Source: Flavobacterium sp. CS20
Lineage (GTDB): Bacteria; Bacteroidota; Bacteroidia; Flavobacteriales; Flavobacteriaceae
Length of the DNA: 64,000 nt
Direction of reading: 5' to 3'
NCBI RefSeq assembly: GCF_018080005.1
Contig: NZ_CP073015.1
Coordinates: 1,612,001 to 1,676,000 of the forward strand
Below, one piece after another: positions 59,195 through 64,000 of the stretch. The first letter of the stretch is position 1; every line of letters starts with the position of its first letter. Made by a program: the position numbers and the translations under genes. The notes under the pieces are model-generated. The model saw only the letters and a program-made list of their open reading frames with translations, had not been told where the DNA came from and did no database searches.

Positions 59195-60019
59195 CTATTT
59201 AAATGAAGTAACGCCAAACTTTTTAGCGGTTTCCTTAGCTTCAGACGCCCAATTTTTAAGGTTACTAATTCTAGTCTCGTGTGAAGGGTGTGTACTTAAA
59301 AATTCAGGTGGTTGCTCTCCGTTTCCAGCATTAGCCATGCGTTCCCAAAGTTTATAGGCATCGGTTGGGTCGTAGCCTGCAATAGCCATTAATGTTAAAC
59401 CAATTCTGTCAGCTTCAGTTCTGTGCTTACGGCTAAAGGGCAACATCCCAAGTACTTGAGAACCCGCACCATAAGCCGACATAAAACCTTGTTGCACTTC
59501 TGGGTCTTGATCGCTTAAAGCAACTGAACCTGCCACAGCACCAACTTGTCGCAATATACTAGCACTCATGCGCTGTTGACCGTGATTGGCTAAGGCGTGA
59601 GCTACTTCGAGACCCATAATGGTTGCTATGCCACGTTCATTTTCAGCAATAGGTAAAATCCCTGTATAAAATGCAACTTTTCCACCAGGCATAGCCCAAG
59701 CATTGACAGTTTCATCATCATCTATAAGATTAAATTCCCACTCATAATCTTTAGTATAACCTTGATAGCCGTTTGCATCAAGCCATCGTTCTGTCGCAAC
59801 TTTTATTTTATTTCCAACCCGTTTAAGTGTTTCTGCTTCTGTTGTGCCTTTAATAACTTTGTTTTCAGTTATCACCTTATTATATTCCTGAAAAGACATA
59901 GGAATCAGCTTTTCGTTGGATACAAAGGCCATCGTTTTTTTACCCGTAAAAGGATTTGTATTGCAATTGACCAACATCAAAACTATGAAAGTAAGAAATG
60001 AAATATGTTTGATTTTCAT
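59195..60019 (-). CDS. M48-family metallopeptidase lipoprotein with altered HExxH motif
   Basis: The 274-residue protein has a lipoprotein signal (IVLMLVNCNTNPFTGKK) and the M48 layout of periplasmic LoiP/BepA-type proteases (NAWAMPGGKVAFYTGILPIAENERGIATIMG…, then HRTEADRIGLTLMAIAGYDP with the third zinc ligand Glu). The zinc motif reads LEVAH instead of HExxH: codon CTC (minus strand, near 59611) replaces CAC. With the first His lost, zinc binding and catalysis should fail. A point mutation or base-calling error is the simplest explanation, since everything else fits an active enzyme. Confidence 0.88.
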   Translation of the reverse strand: MKIKHISFLTFIVLMLVNCNTNPFTGKKTMAFVSNEKLIPMSFQEYNKVITENKVIKGTTEAETLKRVGNKIKVATERWLDANGYQGYTKDYEWEFNLIDDDETVNAWAMPGGKVAFYTGILPIAENERGIATIMGLEVAHALANHGQQRMSASILRQVGAVAGSVALSDQDPEVQQGFMSAYGAGSQVLGMLPFSRKHRTEADRIGLTLMAIAGYDPTDAYKLWERMANAGNGEQPPEFLSTHPSHETRISNLKNWASEAKETAKKFGVTSFK

Positions 60020-60135
60020 AATATTTTTATTTATTCAAAAATAATAAAATTATACCATCAATGGGTTGAAATAGAATGCTAAAGTTTTTCACTTTTACAA
60101 GTTGTATTGCCAACCTGACTTAAAATCTACATGCA

Positions 60136-60633
60136 TTATACCAATTCAGCTGTTGAAGTTTTTCCAAAATTGACAATTACGGTTTCATTTAAAGATGTAG
60201 AAAGTGAAATGCCTTTATAATCAGCTTTAATCGGAAATTTTTTATGACTTCTATCAACTAAAACTGCGGTTTTCAGTTCTTTTAAATTTACATCTAAAAG
60301 GTGTTTAACGGTATAAATTAAGGTCGTTCCTGTGTTTAAAACGTCATCGACCAAAACCAAACTTTTATCTTGATAATCCGATTTGTTTAAGCTGATTTCG
60401 GGCTGGATTTGCGGGTGTTTTTTATCAATTTTTATTTCACAAAGCAAAGGTTTAATATCGCTTATGGTTTTGATTTGATCGACCAACTTTTGTGCAAAAA
60501 TATAACCATTCTCAGCTATTCCAGCAATAACAAGATCTTCTTTGCCATCATAAAATTCTAAAACCTGAAACGCAATGCGTTTAATTTTATGTTGAATTTG
60601 TTTATCGTTCAAAATCAATGTTCCTTTATTCAT
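60136..60633 (-). CDS. Phosphoribosyltransferase family protein
   Basis: The 165-residue protein has the PRPP-binding motif SLVLVDDVLNTGTTLIYTVKHLL and the N-terminal IAGIAENGYIFAQKLVDQI loop, as in PyrR/Hpt-type type I phosphoribosyltransferases. The base specificity cannot be read from the sequence, and a PyrR-like regulatory role is possible. It is transcribed alone, with 117 bp to the M48 gene and 178 bp to asnB. Confidence 0.85.
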   Translation of the reverse strand: MNKGTLILNDKQIQHKIKRIAFQVLEFYDGKEDLVIAGIAENGYIFAQKLVDQIKTISDIKPLLCEIKIDKKHPQIQPEISLNKSDYQDKSLVLVDDVLNTGTTLIYTVKHLLDVNLKELKTAVLVDRSHKKFPIKADYKGISLSTSLNETVIVNFGKTSTAELV

Positions 60634-60811
60634 AAATCTATAATATCGCAGTCAAATTATTTTTTAGTTATCAAAATATCAATAATACCATTTAATTTCA
60701 AAACATTCATAAAAATGAATTATAAATTAAAAAAGTTAATACTTATCAATTGTAAAAATAATTATTTAATCGATATTTAGCCCTTGATTTTAACCTATAA
60801 ATAAATAAGTT

Positions 60812-62482
60812 TTGTGTGGAATAGTATGTGCATTCAATTTAAAAACTAAAGCTGAACAACTCAGACCTCAAGTTTTAGAAATGTCAAAAAAACTCCGTCA
60901 TCGCGGACCAGACTGGAGTGGTATTTATGCTAATGAAAAAGCCATTTTAGCTCATGAACGTTTAGCAATTGTGGATCCAACTTCGGGTAAACAACCTATT
61001 TTTAGTTCAAATCAAAATATGGTTTTAGCGGCTAATGGCGAAATTTATAACCATGAAGAGCTAAAACTAACTGTAGAAGATTACCATTTTACAACCAAAT
61101 CTGATTGTGAAGTTATCTTGGCACTATATCAAAAACAGGGTCATACTTTTTTAAATCAACTTAACGGTATGTTTGGTTTTGCACTTTATGATTGCGAAAA
61201 AGATGATTATCTCATTGCTAAAGACCATATGGGAATCATACCGCTTTATGTAGGTTGGGATGAAAACGGCGTTTTATATGTTGCTTCTGAATTAAAAGCC
61301 CTTGAAGGTGTTTGTCAAAAAATTGAAGTTTTTCCTCCTGGACATTTTATGACTAAAGAATCTGAAGGATTTCAAAAATGGTATCATCCCAAGTGGAGAA
61401 ATTATGATGATGTCAAAAACAACAAAACTTCAATTGAAAAAATTAGAGAAGCACTTGATCAAGCTGTACACAGACATTTAATGAGCGATGTGCCTTATGG
61501 CGTTTTGCTCTCTGGTGGTTTAGATTCTTCAATCACTTCTGCATTGGCTAAAAAATATGCAGAAAAACGTGTAGAAGAACACGATAAAACTGGAGCTTGG
61601 TGACCAAAACTGCATTCTTTTGCTACAGTACTTGAAGGTTCGCCAGATTTAAAAGCGGCAAAACTTGTTGCTGAACATCTCGATACAGTGCATCATGAAA
61701 TAGTTTTTACTATTCAAGAAGGACTTGATGCGATTAAAGATGTGATTTACCACCTTGAAACTTATGATGTAACCACTGTTAGAGCTTCAACACCTATGTT
61801 TTTGATGGCTAGAGCTATCAAAGCTATGGGGATTAAAATGGTTTTGTCTGGTGAAGGTTCTGACGAATTATTTGGTGGCTATTTATATTTCCATAAAGCA
61901 CCAAATGCAAAAGCTTTTCATGAAGAAACCGTTAGAAAATTAGATAAATTATATTTATACGATTGCTTAAGAGCTAATAAATCTCTTGCTGCTTGGGGCA
62001 TTGAAGGTCGTGTGCCGTTTTTAGACAAAGAATTTATTGATGTGGCTATGAGCATCAATCCAGAAGATAAAATGATAAAAGATGGTAGAATTGAAAAATG
62101 GGTTTTGCGTAAAGCTTTTGAAGATTTATTGCCCCAAGAAGTTGCATGGCGACAAAAAGAACAATTTTCTGACGGCGTGGGCTATTCTTGGATAGATACT
62201 TTGAAAGAAAAAGTAAATCAAAAAGTTAGTGATGACCAATTGAAAAATGCATATTTTAAATTCCCCTATCAGCCTCCAAAAAGCAAAGAAGAGTTTTATT
62301 ACAGAAGTATTTTTGCTGAACATTTTCCCAGTCAAACTGTCGCCAAAACCGTTCCTTCTGTGCCATCTGTGGCTTGTAGCTCTGAAGTTGCTTTGGAATG
62401 GGATGTCTCATTTAAAACCATGAACGATCCATCAGGACGAGCGGTTTCTAACGTGCATGCTGAAAGCTATAATAAAGGCTAA
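60812..62482 (+). CDS. asnB: Asparagine synthetase B (glutamine-hydrolysing), internal TGA
   Basis: The frame starts with TTG at 60812 followed by the nucleophile Cys2 (MCGIVCAFN), the N-terminal glutaminase domain of about 190 residues ([16 protein letters not shown]). The ATP-pyrophosphatase synthetase domain follows, with PPi loop [10 protein letters not shown]. At 61601-61603 TGA replaces what should be Trp (GAW-W-PKLHSFA). Beyond it the frame continues without break through [22 protein letters not shown] and [14 protein letters not shown] to 62482, giving 556 codons, normal for AsnB. It amidates aspartate using glutamine and ATP. TGA works as a stop in nearby genes, so this is a nonsense mutation or an error. 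Confidence 0.9.
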
Positions 62483-62492
62483 CTTTTTATAA

Positions 62493-63353
62493 TTATTCTA
62501 AAGTTACATTATAATCTGTCAACACTTGAAGGGTGTTAAAACTGATGTCATCTAAAGGTAAATTTGGAATTGGCAAAGTGATGTCTTCAAACACAATAGC
62601 TGTATCAGTTTCACTCTCTATTAAACCTACACCATCAGCAAAAAAGTTGGTCACTACCACAGCGTCTTGGCTTTGAACAATAGTAACACTTACAGGCAAA
62701 GGATCTGTAATATTAGCAGTAATTTCCAAATTGACTATCAATTGAGAGCTTATCACATTATCATAAGTTACACCATTAGTTTCATAAGTATCAAAATTAT
62801 CACCCTTAATAGTTGTCAAGGTATAATCAATGGTCAAAGGAATACCTTGAAATTCTTGCTCTATTGTTTCATCTTGTGAAAAGAGTTCTGTACCTGAACT
62901 TACAGAAGTGTCAAAAATTACAGTGTTTTCTAAAGTGAAATTGATTTCAGGAAAATTATTTAAACCTAATCCAAATTCACCTGTATATAATAATGAACTA
63001 TTACTTTTATTAAGTTTACCTTGTGATAAAGCCAAGGTTACAGGTCCCGAACCCACAGGATTATCAGAGTTTAATTCATAAACTGTATCTCCGCTTACTT
63101 CTGATGTTGTTGACACAGATAAGGTTTCATTGCTAATTATATCTTGTTGACTAGGCGAAGACAAGGTGTTTTCATAATCCCAAGAATTACCAACCACTAA
63201 TGGAAAAAAATTTTCTGCAACTTCTTCTATATTAGGGTCGTTAGTATTGTCGTCGCCTTCGTTGACATCATTCATAGCATCATCGTCTGAAGAACATGAT
63301 ATTAAAAAGATAATACCTAAAATTAATGAAAGCTTAGATTTGATTGATTTCAT
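62493..63353 (-). CDS. Acidic-tether lipoprotein of unknown function
   Basis: The 286-residue protein has a lipobox followed by acids (FLISCSSDDDAMNDV), resembling the Bacteroidota surface lipoprotein export signal. The remainder, from FFPLVVGNSWDYENTLSSPS, is beta-rich with no recognised domain. It is convergent with asnB (10-bp gap). A -7 box TATCTTTG lies at 63367-63374 on the minus strand, 13 bp before the ATG. Confidence 0.7.
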   Translation of the reverse strand: MKSIKSKLSLILGIIFLISCSSDDDAMNDVNEGDDNTNDPNIEEVAENFFPLVVGNSWDYENTLSSPSQQDIISNETLSVSTTSEVSGDTVYELNSDNPVGSGPVTLALSQGKLNKSNSSLLYTGEFGLGLNNFPEINFTLENTVIFDTSVSSGTELFSQDETIEQEFQGIPLTIDYTLTTIKGDNFDTYETNGVTYDNVISSQLIVNLEITANITDPLPVSVTIVQSQDAVVVTNFFADGVGLIESETDTAIVFEDITLPIPNLPLDDISFNTLQVLTDYNVTLE

Positions 63354-63366
63354 AGTATGTTTTTTC

Positions 63367-63374
63367 CAAAGATA
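63367..63374 (-). promoter_or_regulatory. -7 promoter box of the acidic-tether lipoprotein
   Basis: TATCTTTG on the minus strand. It is divergent from a second TATCTTTG (63420-63427, plus strand) that serves the LysR-type gene; the two face away from each other about 45 bp apart. Confidence 0.5.
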
Positions 63375-63419
63375 TAAATTTTAATAGAAGACATAAATAG
63401 ATATTTACAATAGTTTACT

Positions 63420-63427
63420 TATCTTTG
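63420..63427 (+). promoter_or_regulatory. -7 promoter box of the OxyR-like gene
   Basis: TATCTTTG, 17 bp before the ATG at 63445. The gap between the divergent boxes is a plausible LysR-type binding site, but no clear T-N11-A motif was fixed. Confidence 0.5.
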
Positions 63428-63444
63428 CATAAATAAAAACTATA

Positions 63445-64000
63445 ATGACAATTACTCAATTACAATATGTTTTAGCCGTTGCTGAGCATAAAAATTTCAC
63501 CAAAGCTCGACAGCACGTTTTTGTAACTCAACCTACATTGAGTATGCAAATTCACAAATTAGAAGATGAACTAGGTGTTGAAATTTTTAACAGAAATAAA
63601 AAGCCAATTGCTTTAACCCAAGTTGGTCAAAAAATAGTTGCACAAGCCCGTAACATTGTCAATGAAAGCTATAGAATTCAAGATATTGTAGAACAGCAAA
63701 AAGGCTATATCGGTGGGGAATTCAAACTGGCAATTATTCCTACAATTATGCCAACTTTATTACCTATGTTTCTTAAAAACTTTATCAATCGCTATTCAAA
63801 AGTCAATCTGAAAATTTTAGAACTCAATACAACTGACATTATAGCAAAACTCAAATCTGGACAAATCGATGTCGCCATTGCTGCAACGCCACTTGAAGTC
63901 GAAAACATTGTTGAAAAACCTTTGTATTACGAACCATTTGTAGGCTATATTCCAGAGTCTCACAAGCTACATTCTAAGGCTAATTTATCTCCTGATGATT
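63445..64000 (+). CDS. LysR-family regulator, OxyR-like (partial, runs off the window)
   Basis: The visible 185 residues begin with the LysR helix-turn-helix (MTITQLQYVLAVAEHKNFTKARQHVFVTQPTLSMQIHKLEDELGVEIFNRNKKPIALTQVG). The start of the effector-binding domain follows (GGEFKLAIIPTIMPTLLPMFLKNF, SGQIDVAIAATPLE). The sequence resembles OxyR, but the redox cysteines would lie beyond base 64000, so that assignment stays tentative. The gene is divergent from the lipoprotein gene. Confidence 0.82.
   Translation, partial: MTITQLQYVLAVAEHKNFTKARQHVFVTQPTLSMQIHKLEDELGVEIFNRNKKPIALTQVGQKIVAQARNIVNESYRIQDIVEQQKGYIGGEFKLAIIPTIMPTLLPMFLKNFINRYSKVNLKILELNTTDIIAKLKSGQIDVAIAATPLEVENIVEKPLYYEPFVGYIPESHKLHSKANLSPDD

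Noticed and set aside
61601..61603. TGA recoded as tryptophan (genetic code 4) or selenocysteine
   Set aside because: TGA ends several genes here in tight ATGA overlaps, and the asnB position is a conserved Trp with no SECIS-like context. A point lesion or an error is simpler.

Overview
The window looks like a chromosome segment of a marine-type flavobacterium (phylum Bacteroidota, probably family Flavobacteriaceae). The basis is: low GC content; a giant secreted protein with SprB repeats and a type IX secretion (T9SS) C-terminal sorting domain; TonB-dependent receptors, one paired with a DUF4249 lipoprotein; many lipoproteins; promoters with the Bacteroidota -7 motif TAnnTTTG; and few Shine-Dalgarno sequences. 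Genus and species cannot be assigned from the sequence alone. No tRNA, rRNA, CRISPR array or prophage was recognised.

Layout. 1-6.7 kb: a 2138-aa T9SS adhesin with 918-bp internal repeats, preceded by paired direct repeats that look like an operator. 6.7-13.7 kb: a transposon nest. An IS1634-like element sits between 174-bp perfect direct repeats of an AraC-type regulator gene and carries a nested IS66 element (8-bp duplication TTTTCAAG). A second IS66 copy (8-bp duplication TGTAGAAA) lies just upstream of the AraC gene. 13.8-20.5 kb: a truncated globin, then a GbsR/MarR regulator-MFP-RND-TolC efflux operon. 20.8-25.9 kb: TonB receptor, DNA polymerase IV, pirin, and a MITE-like inverted-repeat element. 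26-34.1 kb: ribosomal protein S1, alanine dehydrogenase, a polysaccharide-initiating sugar transferase, Era and acyl-CoA ligase. 34.5-44.2 kb: UbiA-Maf-lipoprotein-MscS operon, methylmalonyl-CoA epimerase, aminopeptidase P, 3-methyladenine glycosylase, TyrS, an epimerase and an RsmI-like methylase. 44.3-48.6 kb: TonB receptor, DUF4249, MurQ and DUF6095. 57.2-64 kb: lipoprotein, MFS transporter, M48 protease, phosphoribosyltransferase, asparagine synthetase, lipoprotein and an OxyR-like regulator cut by the window end.

The most interesting region is 48.55-57.19 kb. It is an array of three cassettes inserted at the 3' end of the DUF6095 gene. Each cassette (read on the minus strand) has a CT-dinucleotide microsatellite in the promoter region (12, 17 and 18 units), a lipoprotein with an almost identical N-terminal module and acidic Gly/Asp/Ser linker, and a different C-terminal domain: GH108 muramidase, an unknown domain, and a GH19 chitinase/lysozyme-like domain. 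Directly downstream is a small, unrelated-looking secreted protein. Each cassette is bounded by a 66-bp copy of the 3' end of the DUF6095 gene. I read this as a candidate polymorphic effector-immunity system aimed at peptidoglycan, with phase-variable expression and cassette exchange through the DUF6095 tail repeats. That function is inference. The GH19 effector is broken by an IS3 element and the middle effector by a frameshift, while all three partner genes are intact.

A second theme is damage. Single-base frameshifts, nonsense changes or active-site substitutions occur in many conserved genes (RND pump, its adaptor, TonB receptor, sugar transferase, AraC, asnB, the rpsA tail, the M48 protease HExxH motif, transposases). 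Either the assembly has residual errors or this lineage is decaying; raw-read checks would separate the two.
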